A stretch of 23,130 nt of DNA from NCBI GenBank assembly GCA_027352645.1, contig DAIEIL010000021.1, forward strand, positions 1-23,130, read 5' to 3'. The position numbers and the translations under genes were made by a program. Below, piece after piece: positions 1 through 6,632 of the stretch (position 1 is the stretch's first letter; the number at the start of each line of letters is the position of its first letter). A model generated the notes under the pieces. The model was given only the letters and a program-made list of their open reading frames with translations. It did no database searches and was not told the DNA's origin. Source of the DNA: Rhodobiaceae bacterium. GTDB lineage: Bacteria > Pseudomonadota > Alphaproteobacteria > Parvibaculales > Parvibaculaceae.

Positions 1-248
1 CCGAATTTCCAGCCGTGATAGGGGCATTCGACGGCGGCATGGCCGCAACCGCTGGACTTCGCATCATAGAGCTTGCCAGCGGAGAGCGGCACGCCGCGAT
101 GGGGGCAGATGTCGCGCAGCGCAAATGGTTCGCCTGCCTCGTCGCGGCCGATGAGGATCGGCTCGCCCAGCAGCACCTTGTGGATCATGGCGCCGGTAGC
201 GATCTCTTCACCGGGGGCGCCGAAATACCAGATGTCTTTCAGGAACAA
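1..248 (-). CDS. Rieske [2Fe-2S] ring-hydroxylating oxygenase, N-terminal part (partial)
   Basis: I translated the minus strand from position 248 to the window edge and it stays open for 82 codons. The product contains the Rieske cluster ligands C48-x-H50 (in DICPHRG) and C75-x2-H78 (in CPYHGW), as in the alpha subunits of Rieske non-heme iron oxygenases. Such enzymes insert oxygen into aromatic or other hydrophobic substrates, fed by a reductase/ferredoxin. The catalytic iron domain lies outside the window, so the substrate is unknown. No ATG lies in frame between the upstream stop and the conserved N-terminus (FLKDIWYF). I chose TTG at 246-248 because GGAG sits six bases upstream and family members usually begin at this point. 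A second TTG at 255-257 is possible. The frame and the Rieske motif are seen; the enzyme class is family knowledge. Confidence 0.85.
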   Translation of the reverse strand, partial: MFLKDIWYFGAPGEEIATGAMIHKVLLGEPILIGRDEAGEPFALRDICPHRGVPLSAGKLYDAKSSGCGHAAVECPYHGWKF

Positions 249-599
249 ACCAATCTCCAACTCATGCGCATCAGTGTGCCGGCATAATGCGCGGCTGCGG
301 GCCTTTCAGCCAAGCGTTCATACGTCGCAGGCGCGGGCGACAATGGCACTACGCATTTTGTTGCATAGATCGGAGGCAATGGCGACGGGGCGGGCCTTCG
401 GCAGGAATGGTGGCTGTATACGAGGAATTTTGTCTTATGTTCATTTGATGAATATTGTTCCGCTTGAAACACTGTATTCGTGTTGAGGGCGCTCAGCATT
501 GCGCTTTCAATACGAATTGATATAAATGCCCCGTCGTTTTTTACCTTTGACTTGCGTCGGGTCGTGCAAGCAGCAGGGCGTAGGAATATCGGGGGCGAT
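249..599. promoter_or_regulatory. Intergenic region between the Rieske oxygenase gene and mucR
   Basis: I see no convincing gene in these 351 bases. Composition falls sharply after about 410, giving an AT-rich stretch to about 540 upstream of mucR. It contains a small inverted repeat TTCAT-TTG-ATGAA (440-452) and a TATAAA box at 521-526 that could be a -10 element, although no good -35 is present. Ros/MucR proteins are known to bind AT-rich DNA and to repress their own genes, so autoregulation here is plausible but inferred. An open frame on the minus strand (239-628) and one starting at GTG 480 look like chance extensions. Confidence 0.4.
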
Positions 600-1028
600 A
601 TGAGCGAGAAGGTAGGGCTGATCGGCATGACGGCGGAAATCGTTTCCGCTTATGTCGGTCATAATGATGTGCCGCCCGAAGATATTTCGGGCCTCATTCA
701 CAAGGTCTATTCGGCATTGGTGCAGGCCGAGAGCGGTGCGGCATCCGTGCCGACGGAGCGGGCGGAGCCTGCAATTCCCGCGCGCAAGTCGATCACGCCG
801 GACTATCTCGTCTGTCTTGAGGACGGCAAGAAGTTCAAGTCGCTGAAGCGCCATCTGCGGACGCATTATAATTTGAGTCCGGAAGAATATCGCGAGAAGT
901 GGAACCTGCCCCGCGACTATCCCATGGTGGCACCGAACTACGCCCAGGCTCGGTCCAAGCTCGCGAAGAAGATGGGCCTCGGCCAGAAGGGCCGCCGCCG
1001 GACCGTTCGCCGCGCTGCCGCCAGATAA
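600..1028 (+). CDS. mucR: MucR/Ros-family zinc-finger transcriptional regulator
   Basis: The 142-residue product matches the length and layout of MucR/Ros regulators: an N-terminal helical region (about 1-45, involved in oligomerisation in this family), a variable linker, and a C-terminal prokaryotic zinc finger. The finger reads C72-x2-D75-x9-H85-x3-H89, the Cys-Asp-His2 variant rather than Cys2-His2, followed by the conserved LSPEEYREKW block and a basic tail (KGRRRTVRR). These proteins bind AT-rich DNA as H-NS-like global repressors of exopolysaccharide, motility, cell cycle and virulence genes in alphaproteobacteria. I chose ATG 600, with GGGGG five bases upstream, over an in-frame GTG at 480 because the conserved family N-terminus starts here. 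The gene stands alone on the plus strand. The family is certain; the target genes in this organism are unknown. Confidence 0.93.
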   Translation: MSEKVGLIGMTAEIVSAYVGHNDVPPEDISGLIHKVYSALVQAESGAASVPTERAEPAIPARKSITPDYLVCLEDGKKFKSLKRHLRTHYNLSPEEYREKWNLPRDYPMVAPNYAQARSKLAKKMGLGQKGRRRTVRRAAAR

Positions 1029-1158
1029 CGGCGCTCCCGACCTGTTTGTTACTCGCCATAGTCTCCATGTGCCTTGCCAAGGCACGCGGCGGGATTCATC
1101 ATCGTTGAGTGATTCGCGGGCGGCCAGCGGCTGCCCATCATGACGGGGGGACACGTCC

Positions 1159-1683
1159 ATTCTAACCGCCGCCGAACAGGCCATCCGCGCTCAGCTCATC
1201 ATTCCCGAGCAGCAGGAGCTTTTCGACTATTGGCGGTCGAAGGGCGGCGCGGCAGGCTATCCGATGCGTGCCGACATTCATCCCGGTGAGATCAAGGCGC
1301 TGCTCCCCTGCATCAGCCTTCTCGATATTCTCGATAAAGGCGCCGCCGGTGGGCCGTTGAGGCTGCGGGTCCGCTTGGCGGGCACGCGGTTGCGCGATTA
1401 CCTCGGCGTCGAAACGACCGGACGCTGCCTCGACGAGTTCGATCTTGGCGATCAGCGTCTCTATTGGGATGCGGCCTATCGCGAAGTCGCGGAGTCGGGT
1501 CGCCCCGCGCAAGGCGTTGTGACCCTGGCGCCGTGGCGCCAGCCGCATATTTTTCAGTTCTGGTTGCGCCTGCCCCTCGTCGATGGTGAGGGCCGTATCG
1601 TCATGGTGCTGGGCCACGATGCCTTCCTGCAATCGGAGAAGGCACATGCCCTCGCGAACCGGGCTAATCTCCGCATCGCCTGA
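1159..1683 (+). CDS. PAS_5-type sensory domain protein (non-standard start or frameshifted 5' end)
   Basis: The frame open from 1144 to 1683 encodes a PAS-like protein of the PAS_5 type: an LFDYWRSKGG block near the N-terminus, then RADIHPGEIKALLPCISLLD, a RVRLAGTRLRDYLGVETTGR core and a C-terminal strand. Such small proteins are widespread in alphaproteobacteria and are presumed sensors of unknown ligand. The usual homologous region begins before the first ATG (1264), since DYWRSKGG lies upstream of it, and no ATG, GTG or TTG occurs in frame back to the stop at 1141-1143. One option is an ATT start at 1159 with GGGGGGA seven bases upstream, giving 174 residues. The other is loss or gain of a base in the G6 run at 1145-1150, which would join the frame to ATG 1140. 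A start at 1264 would give 139 residues lacking the N-terminal block. Family call good, start uncertain. Confidence 0.7.
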   Translation: MLTAAEQAIRAQLIIPEQQELFDYWRSKGGAAGYPMRADIHPGEIKALLPCISLLDILDKGAAGGPLRLRVRLAGTRLRDYLGVETTGRCLDEFDLGDQRLYWDAAYREVAESGRPAQGVVTLAPWRQPHIFQFWLRLPLVDGEGRIVMVLGHDAFLQSEKAHALANRANLRIA

Positions 1684-1710
1684 GTTGGGCGCTGCCACCG
1701 GAGCCAGACC

Positions 1711-2178
1711 ATGTTCACGACCGCCAATGCCCGCCGCCTGCGATCTCTTCTTGCCGGTTCCGTCCTGCTGAGCGTGGCCGGAATCTCCGCGGCCCATGCC
1801 GCGACGGCGCGGATCGAAGAGGGCGACAGGACGATTTCCAAAGGAGAGCTGGCCGAGTTCAAGGTGTCGGCGCCGCGCGAAACGTCTTCGGAACTTTCCG
1901 CCTGGTGCGAGGTCAGCGCCGGTGGCGCGGCCAAGCTCACATTTGACGGCGAGCACTACATCCCTCTTTCGGAGCCGGCAGTCGGCGACGCGGTAACGCT
2001 GAAGCCCGGCGAAACCAAGCGCTTCGAACTTGTCGGCACGGTCGAGAAGAACAAGGGCGATGCTTATATCGGTTTCGTCTTTACCGATATTCCGCAGGCC
2101 ATGTGCTTTCCGGGCATGGAATGCGGCGGCGCGACGGGCGGCGCGCAAAGCGTGAAGGTTTCCTGCGGCAATCGTTGA
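1711..2178 (+). CDS. Small exported protein of unknown function
   Basis: The 155-residue product begins with a basic n-region (ARRLRSLLAG), a hydrophobic core and an AHA-A cleavage motif around residues 28-30, a classical Sec signal peptide. The mature part is a beta-rich, acidic domain with four cysteines (in WCEV, MCFPGMEC and the C-terminal VSC), which could form two disulfides in the periplasm. I do not recognise the family. A GGAG at 1700-1703 lies seven bases before ATG 1711, supporting the start. It follows the PAS gene by 27 bases on the same strand and could be cotranscribed. It ends 20 bases from the convergent XRE gene. Export is well supported; function is unknown. Confidence 0.75.
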   Translation: MFTTANARRLRSLLAGSVLLSVAGISAAHAATARIEEGDRTISKGELAEFKVSAPRETSSELSAWCEVSAGGAAKLTFDGEHYIPLSEPAVGDAVTLKPGETKRFELVGTVEKNKGDAYIGFVFTDIPQAMCFPGMECGGATGGAQSVKVSCGNR

Positions 2179-2198
2179 GCGCAGGTTCCGGCTTTTTT

Positions 2199-2771
2199 TC
2201 AGAGTTGTCGAATGAGCATGACGACCGGCGCGACCCAGCCGCGCCGCGGCAGCGACCGCGCCTGCGCGCCGGACTGCGGCGGCACCAGAAAATAAGCTCC
2301 GTCAGCAGATGAAATGAAGCGGCCGAAGTCGCTCTCTTTTCCATCGACCTCGACGATACAGTCGCGGCCGAGCGCACGGGCTGCATGCTCCGGCGGGAGC
2401 CGATCCGCGATCACCACATCGCCCGCGCAATAAAGACCAATATTGGCGCGAATGCGCAGGGCGACCGGATTGCGAGCCGGTGCTTCGAGCGTCAGCAACT
2501 CGTCGCCGGCCGGCAGGACGCTTTCAAAATGCCCGTCGCGGCCGATCTGGCCGATGCAGGGGATGGAGGCTGCGCGCGGCGGAGCGGAGATGAGATCCGT
2601 AACCTGGACCTCCAGCGCTTCAGCGAATTTCGCCAGCCAATCCATCGAAACAGTCATGTCCGAGGTCTCGAGCCGGGAGACGGTCGCGCCTGTCGTTCCG
2701 ACGCGACGGGCCAATTCCGACTGCGTCATGCCTCTCAATCGTCGGAAGTAGCGGATTCTGGTCTGGGTCAC
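2199..2771 (-). CDS. XRE-family repressor with S24-like C-terminal domain
   Basis: The 190-residue product has an N-terminal helix-turn-helix of the Cro/CI type (about residues 4-60: GMTQSELARRVGTTGATVSR, then a second helix pair ending EVQVTDLI) and a C-terminal beta-rich domain resembling the LexA/CI S24 fold (LYCAGDVVIADRLP). The usual Ser-Met of the self-cleavage nucleophile motif is absent before the GD, so I expect no autocleavage and a ligand-binding or dimerisation role instead. The start is GTG at 2769-2771 with GGAGG about seven bases upstream. It is divergent from the DnaA-like gene at 2920 across a 148-bp region with an inverted repeat, so it probably regulates itself and perhaps that operon. 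Family call is good; targets are inferred. Confidence 0.85.
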   Translation of the reverse strand: MTQTRIRYFRRLRGMTQSELARRVGTTGATVSRLETSDMTVSMDWLAKFAEALEVQVTDLISAPPRAASIPCIGQIGRDGHFESVLPAGDELLTLEAPARNPVALRIRANIGLYCAGDVVIADRLPPEHAARALGRDCIVEVDGKESDFGRFISSADGAYFLVPPQSGAQARSLPRRGWVAPVVMLIRQL

Positions 2772-2803
2772 TCCGTCCTCCTGTCGTTTCGAATTGCGTC
2801 GGA

Positions 2804-2847
2804 AAATTACGCAAACTTATCCCCGCCATATACTGAATGCGTAATTT
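2804..2847. promoter_or_regulatory. Inverted repeat, candidate operator of the divergent XRE repressor
   Basis: AAATTACGCA (2804-2813) is repeated exactly as TGCGTAATTT (2838-2847) in inverted orientation, with centres 34 bp apart. A related half-site CGTAATGTT occurs at 2874-2882. The repeat lies between the start of the XRE gene (2771) and the DnaA-like gene (2920), where an autoregulatory operator would be expected. The minus-strand segment between the arms includes GATAAG, a possible -10 for the XRE gene. The repeat is seen; binding is inferred. Confidence 0.5.
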
Positions 2848-2919
2848 CACCATGTGAGTATATAGAGCGTTCTCGTAATGTTCCGTTAATTTCGCGTCAA
2901 CCGCCCAAGAGGAGACGAC

Positions 2920-3360
2920 ATGCAATTTATGAGTGGGGGCCATTCAAGCAGGTTCAATCTGGCGAGAAAGGCGGCGTTCCCTGATTTCGGCGGACATCTG
3001 GTCCGGTGCGCATCGACCATCAAGGCGAAGACGGGCAGGGATGTCGCCTGGGCGGCGCAAGTGGCGCTGACGCAGGAGATCATCGCGCAGGCCTTCAACA
3101 TACCCGTGGGCGAGCTGCGGGCGGCGACGCGGCGCAAGGCAAGAGTGGCGCTGGCGCGGCAGATCGCGATGTACCTGGTCCATGTCGCCTTCGGGCTCAA
3201 TCTATCTGAGGTCGGCCTTCACTTCGGCCGGGACCGGACGACGGCGGCCCATGCCTGCCGGCAAATGGAGGACCGGCGCGACGACCGGGACTTCGACATG
3301 CTTCTCGACAGGCTCGAAAGAGCGGTTCGCGCCATGCCGGTGACGGAGCGCATGCAATGA
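2920..3360 (+). CDS. DnaA domain-IV-like DNA-binding protein (no AAA+ domain)
   Basis: The 146-residue product carries, from about residue 51 to 134, the helix-turn-helix domain found at the C-terminus of the replication initiator DnaA: ARQIAMYLVHVAFGLNLSEV followed by GRDRTTAAHA (103-112), the counterpart of the DnaA signature GRDHTTVLHA that contacts DnaA boxes. It lacks the AAA+ ATPase, so it is not an initiator and more likely a transcription factor or a competitor for DnaA boxes. Similar stand-alone proteins occur in alphaproteobacteria. GAGGAG lies seven bases before ATG 2920. Its stop overlaps the start of the DUF6456 gene (ATGA at 3357-3360), so the two are probably coupled. Domain identity is strong; role is inferred. 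Confidence 0.85.
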   Translation: MQFMSGGHSSRFNLARKAAFPDFGGHLVRCASTIKAKTGRDVAWAAQVALTQEIIAQAFNIPVGELRAATRRKARVALARQIAMYLVHVAFGLNLSEVGLHFGRDRTTAAHACRQMEDRRDDRDFDMLLDRLERAVRAMPVTERMQ

Positions 3361-4160
3361 TGGCCAGCCTGAAAAATCCACGGGATGCGATCGCCGAACG
3401 GGAAATCGAGCGCGAAGTGCGGAGGCTCTTTCCCCGGTTTAGCGAGGGCGAGGCCTATGTCGCGCCGACGCCGGATGGAGGCTATGGCCTTTTCGTCGCG
3501 CGCAATCGCTGGCGCGCACCCATCGCGCGGATCGAGGCGCATGCCTGGCAAGCGATCGAGCGGCGCGATTTTGTGGAGCTTGCGGGCGAGGCGCGATGGC
3601 GGCCGAGTTCGGCGGGCATTGCCTATTGGCGCCGTATCGGTGCGGCTGCGGATCCGTTCCGCGCCCAGCACCAGCTTTCGACACGGAAGCAGGTGGGCGA
3701 AATCGCGGTCGAGTTCAACGAGGGCGAGTCGCCGCTCGGATGGCTCAGGCGGCGAAAGGGAGCCGATGGACAGCCGCTCGTTTCGCTCTCGCAGTTCGAG
3801 GCGGGTGAGCGGCTCCGTCGCGATTTCACAATGGCCTGCATGACGCCTCGGCTCACGACAGACTGGTCGGCGGCGATGTCGGCGGATGGCGGCGGGCGAA
3901 GGCTCCGCGATCCTTCCGACGTTACCGACCGCGCGCTTGCCGCCCGCGAGCGGCTCGCCCGCGCGCTCAAGGCCGCGGGGCCGAAGCTTTCCGATCTGGC
4001 CCTTTCGGTCTGCTGCCATTTGCAGGGGCTCGAAGCGGCGGAACAGCATTTCGGCTGGCCGCGACGTTCGGGAAAGATCGTGCTGCAGATCGCGCTCGAC
4101 CGCCTCGCCGCGCATTATGGACTGGAGCGACGGGATGAAGAGACGGGGCGTCAGCCGTGA
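3357..4160 (+). CDS. DUF6456 domain protein
   Basis: The 267-residue product has the DUF6456 signature in its C-terminal half: NEGESPLGWLRRRKG (121-135), a QFEAGERLRRDF block (146-157), PRLTTDWSA (164-172) and a final helical region with CCHLQGLEAAEQHFGWP (219-235). The last part (SGKIVLQIALDRLAAHYG) looks like a DNA-binding helix pair. The N-terminal 110 residues are poorly conserved. The function of the family is not established; the helical basic character and the coupling to a DnaA domain-IV protein suggest a DNA-associated role. The gene starts in an ATGA overlap with its neighbour; a second ATG at 3360 is equally usable. Its last 10 bases overlap the 3' end of sufE on the opposite strand. 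Confidence 0.85.
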   Translation: MMASLKNPRDAIAEREIEREVRRLFPRFSEGEAYVAPTPDGGYGLFVARNRWRAPIARIEAHAWQAIERRDFVELAGEARWRPSSAGIAYWRRIGAAADPFRAQHQLSTRKQVGEIAVEFNEGESPLGWLRRRKGADGQPLVSLSQFEAGERLRRDFTMACMTPRLTTDWSAAMSADGGGRRLRDPSDVTDRALAARERLARALKAAGPKLSDLALSVCCHLQGLEAAEQHFGWPRRSGKIVLQIALDRLAAHYGLERRDEETGRQP

Positions 4161-4579
4161 GCGGCGGCGGAAAAGGCGCGGGCATCGCGCTGGATGCGGC
4201 CGACCATCGAGTAGAGGCCGTTCGAACGCTGCGGGCTCAGATGTTCGTTGAGGCCGAGCTTTGCCATTATTTCCTTCGCATCGACAGCGAGGATTTCGGT
4301 CGGCGTCTTGCCGGAATAGATGCGCAGGAGAATTGCGATCAGTCCACGGACGATATGGGCATCGCTGTCGCCGCGGAATACGAGATGCGTGCCATCCGCT
4401 TCCGCGTGGGGCTCGGTGACGAGCCAGACCTGGCTCACGCAGCCCTGCACCTTGTTTTCGGGCGAATGCTCTTCCGCGCTCAGCGGTTCGAGCTCGCGGC
4501 CGAGTTCGATGACATAGCGGTAGCGCTCTTCCCAATCGTCGAGGAAGGAGAAATCTGCGATCAGGTCTTCGATGCTCAT
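4151..4579 (-). CDS. sufE: SufE-family cysteine desulfuration protein
   Basis: The 142-residue product is a typical SufE: a start at MSIEDLIADF, then YVIELGRELEPL, and ENKVQGCVSQVW carrying the sulfur-accepting cysteine C47. SufE takes persulfide sulfur from the cysteine desulfurase SufS and passes it to the SufBCD scaffold for Fe-S cluster assembly in the cytosol. I chose ATG 4577-4579; the frame extends upstream to 4675 but the added sequence does not resemble the family. The gene follows the DUF5330 gene on the same strand after 213 bases with two strong hairpins, so it may have its own promoter. No suf operon is nearby, as is common for alphaproteobacterial sufE genes. High confidence. 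Confidence 0.93.
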   Translation of the reverse strand: MSIEDLIADFSFLDDWEERYRYVIELGRELEPLSAEEHSPENKVQGCVSQVWLVTEPHAEADGTHLVFRGDSDAHIVRGLIAILLRIYSGKTPTEILAVDAKEIMAKLGLNEHLSPQRSNGLYSMVGRIQRDARAFSAAAHG

Positions 4580-4707
4580 GCCGCTTCGCCATTTCGGGCC
4601 GTGGTCCCGGTCGGAGCCGGGAAGGCCGCGTCGTCCATATCCGCTCAGGACATAGCGACGATGGCGGGAATGCACAAGCTTTGCGACCCGATGGGTCTCT
4701 CTACTGG

Positions 4708-4750
4708 GAACGCCGCCCGGCGGGTAGGCATACCGGACCGGGCGGCGTTC
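4708..4750. repeat. Strong hairpin (13-bp perfect stem) between the DUF5330 gene and sufE
   Basis: GAACGCCGCCCGG (4708-4720) pairs perfectly with CCGGGCGGCGTTC (4738-4750) around a 17-base loop. There is no T-run on either side, so it is not a canonical intrinsic terminator. It may block 3' exonuclease decay of the DUF5330 transcript or act as a Rho-associated end. The structure is seen; the role is inferred. Confidence 0.6.
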
Positions 4751-4756
4751 AGCCGA

Positions 4757-4782
4757 CCGGAAGCTCAGGACAAAGCTTCCGG
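4757..4782. repeat. Second hairpin just 3' of the DUF5330 gene
   Basis: CCGGAAGCT (4757-4765) pairs perfectly with AGCTTCCGG (4774-4782) around an 8-base loop. It lies 10 bases downstream of the DUF5330 stop codon on the minus strand and immediately next to the 13-bp hairpin at 4708-4750. It has no T-tail. Tandem placement suggests an mRNA 3' end or processing site. Confidence 0.55.
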
Positions 4783-4792
4783 CGGGCCGTTC

Positions 4793-5233
4793 CTAAACAC
4801 CGGCGAGGTGCGAAGATGGGACGGCGCGGGGCGCGGGCGGAAGGTCGACCGCATCGGCAGGACCTTGAGCCGCGCCTTGAGCGGGCTTCTGTTCCTGTTC
4901 CTCGCGGGCCTTCTCCGTCAGCCACAGGAAAATCCTGCTGCCGTAATAGGCCGTCTGATGCGCGACATGGGCGACGACGGCATGGCTGCGCTCGCAGACA
5001 TCGGCATTGCGGCTGCAGAAGCCCATCATGTCCTGCGCCGAGCGTGCGGCGAGCGTCAGCATTTCGCCAGCGTCGATGTCGGGCTTCGCCGCGGTCGCGG
5101 ACCCTCCTTCGGCATAGGCGGCGGCGCTGAGGCCGTCAGTGCCGGGCTGGCGCGATGCGCTGTCATAGCCCGCCGCAGGCAGGAGGAAGGCAAGCACGGT
5201 CAGCCAGAAGGCGGCTCTGAGAATGAACGACAT
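4793..5233 (-). CDS. DUF5330 family exported or membrane-anchored protein
   Basis: The 146-residue product starts with a hydrophobic segment (FILRAAFWLTVLAFLLP, about residues 3-19), a signal peptide or single anchor, and contains the conserved block MLTLAARSAQDMMGFCSRN (two spaced cysteines: FCSRNADVCERS) typical of DUF5330 proteins. A proline/alanine-rich tail follows. The cysteine pair could form a periplasmic disulfide. The function of the family is unknown; it is found next to sufE in many alphaproteobacteria, as here. ATG 5231-5233 has AAAGGA about nine bases upstream. The assignment rests on the start, the cysteine block and the neighbour. Confidence 0.75.
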   Translation of the reverse strand: MSFILRAAFWLTVLAFLLPAAGYDSASRQPGTDGLSAAAYAEGGSATAAKPDIDAGEMLTLAARSAQDMMGFCSRNADVCERSHAVVAHVAHQTAYYGSRIFLWLTEKAREEQEQKPAQGAAQGPADAVDLPPAPRAVPSSHLAGV

Positions 5234-5387
5234 ATGGGCAATTCCTTTCGCGTCTCGGTTGCGAAATTAGTGCCGATCTACTTCGTGCCCGTTAAGTCGA
5301 TACATAAAATGCGATAGTAATTCGAAGCTGATCCGGGCTTTTTCGAGTATGGTTGAAAAGACGGTGATGTTTTTGTTTGGTATTTAT

Positions 5388-5419
5388 TCTAATTTATCTC
5401 GAATACGCCGAAAATTAGA
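5388..5419. promoter_or_regulatory. Inverted repeat in the AT-rich leader of the RelA/SpoT-domain gene
   Basis: TCTAATTT (5388-5395) is matched in reverse by AAATTAGA (5412-5419) with a 16-base spacer, about 68 bases before the TTG start of the downstream gene. The surrounding 5250-5470 stretch is much more AT-rich than the rest of the window and also holds an 11-bp direct repeat TCGAAGCTGAT at 5322-5332 and 5438-5448. These could be operator or promoter elements for the island genes; no clear -35/-10 pair was identified. Confidence 0.35.
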
Positions 5420-5486
5420 GGCGCATTCGATTCAATGTCGAAGCTGATTTGATTAAAATTGCGCCAATCTTCAAGGGGGTATCGCT

Positions 5487-6632
5487 TTGACTGCACATGT
5501 TTGGCCACCTACGCTACAAATCGGCGTCTGTGCTTTTGTGGCTAACGATGGACTGCGGCAGTGGATTGAAAGCGGTTCAATCGAAGCGGTAGTTGAGGCT
5601 ATGGCCAAAAAGATCAGCTTTCCCCATTGGGGGTCCAAAGGAGCTGTAAATCGGGCTGGCGATGCTATCCGAAACAAGACACTCACACCTGCTCAAGCGG
5701 GGGGTCTTGAATCGTGGCGGATCGCCCATCGTGATGTGATCCATACATTCGAAGCAATGCTCCGCGCCAGAGCAAAGAACCACGCTGACGTACAGGTGGC
5801 ACAGCGACTCAAGCGGCGAAGCACGATTACGGACAAGCTGCGTCGCTATCCTAGTATGCAGCTTTCTCGCATGGATGACGTGGCTGGATGCCGATTGATC
5901 TTTACAAATGAGCAGGCTCTTCACGATTTCCGTAGCAAGGTCCATCAGGCGAAGTTCAAGCACGTCCTGAAGAACGCGAAGGACAAATACGACTACATCA
6001 AGAGCCCGACGGATCGAGGATACCGCGGAATTCATGATGTTTATGAGTACAAAGCCCGAAGAGGAAAATCGACGAAGTGCGACGGTCTGTTAATTGAAAT
6101 TCAGTACCGGACGACCGCTCAGCATGCTTGGGCCACAGCCGTAGAGGTTGTGACACAGATGACGGAGAACGAACCGAAATTTGATCGCGGCGACCGTCGC
6201 CATATCCGACTGTTTTGTTTGGCTAGCGAGATTCTTAGCCGCGCGCACGAAGGCGCGCATTCTTGCGTCTCTGATTTAAGTAACGAAGAACTTTTTTCTG
6301 AGTTCGATAAATTGGATGGCGAAATAAATGTACTGGACATGCTGATTGGTCTCGCAATTCACGAATGGATCGGAAATCGCGTTGAGTCCGACCAAATCAT
6401 TTTGCAGATCACCAAAGGCAAGGAATTCAAGTTGTATCAGTTCGATCTAGAATTGGAGGCATCGCACAAACTTCTCGAACTAGAAAAGGCATTTCCGGAA
6501 GATGATATTGTTCTTGTGGGTGCGCGAAGCGTGGAAGAAGTTGTTTCAGCATTCCGCAACTACTTTAATGACGTGAGAGAGTTTATGAATCTATTTGTTG
6601 CGGCTCGAAAAATGCTGGCAGCCAAAGAATGA
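5487..6632 (+). CDS. Stand-alone RelA/SpoT synthetase-domain protein
   Basis: The 381-residue product contains a RelA/SpoT nucleotidyltransferase domain at about residues 90-225: RLKRRSTITDKLRR, RMDDVAGCRLIF with the Mg-binding Asp (D131), DYIKSPTDRGYRGIH with the base-stacking Tyr (Y179), and IEIQYRTTAQHAW with the catalytic Glu (E204). No HD hydrolase domain and no TGS/ACT domains are present, so it could make (p)ppGpp-type alarmones or pyrophosphorylate another target but not degrade them. About 150 extra residues follow the domain. The start is TTG 5487, with AAGGGGG seven bases upstream; family homology begins near M39 (5601), which has no good ribosome site. The gene is visibly poorer in GC than its neighbours, a sign of transfer. 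It shares an ATGA overlap with the next gene. Domain certain, biological role open. Confidence 0.85.
   Translation: MTAHVWPPTLQIGVCAFVANDGLRQWIESGSIEAVVEAMAKKISFPHWGSKGAVNRAGDAIRNKTLTPAQAGGLESWRIAHRDVIHTFEAMLRARAKNHADVQVAQRLKRRSTITDKLRRYPSMQLSRMDDVAGCRLIFTNEQALHDFRSKVHQAKFKHVLKNAKDKYDYIKSPTDRGYRGIHDVYEYKARRGKSTKCDGLLIEIQYRTTAQHAWATAVEVVTQMTENEPKFDRGDRRHIRLFCLASEILSRAHEGAHSCVSDLSNEELFSEFDKLDGEINVLDMLIGLAIHEWIGNRVESDQIILQITKGKEFKLYQFDLELEASHKLLELEKAFPEDDIVLVGARSVEEVVSAFRNYFNDVREFMNLFVAARKMLAAKE

Noticed and set aside
1162..2148. A 328-codon minus-strand frame opposite the PAS and exported protein genes
   Set aside because: The plus-strand products have a PAS pattern and a signal peptide; the minus-strand translation has neither.
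2162..2199. Possible terminator: CCTGCG / CGCAGG with a T7 run
   Set aside because: The stem is only 6 bp with a 12-base loop and is separated from the T-run by seven bases, so it does not form a proper intrinsic terminator, although the T-run after 2192 may still help termination.
3219..4592. A 457-codon minus-strand frame
   Set aside because: It runs antisense to the DUF6456 gene and through sufE in another frame; Arg/Pro-rich and without domain resemblance.
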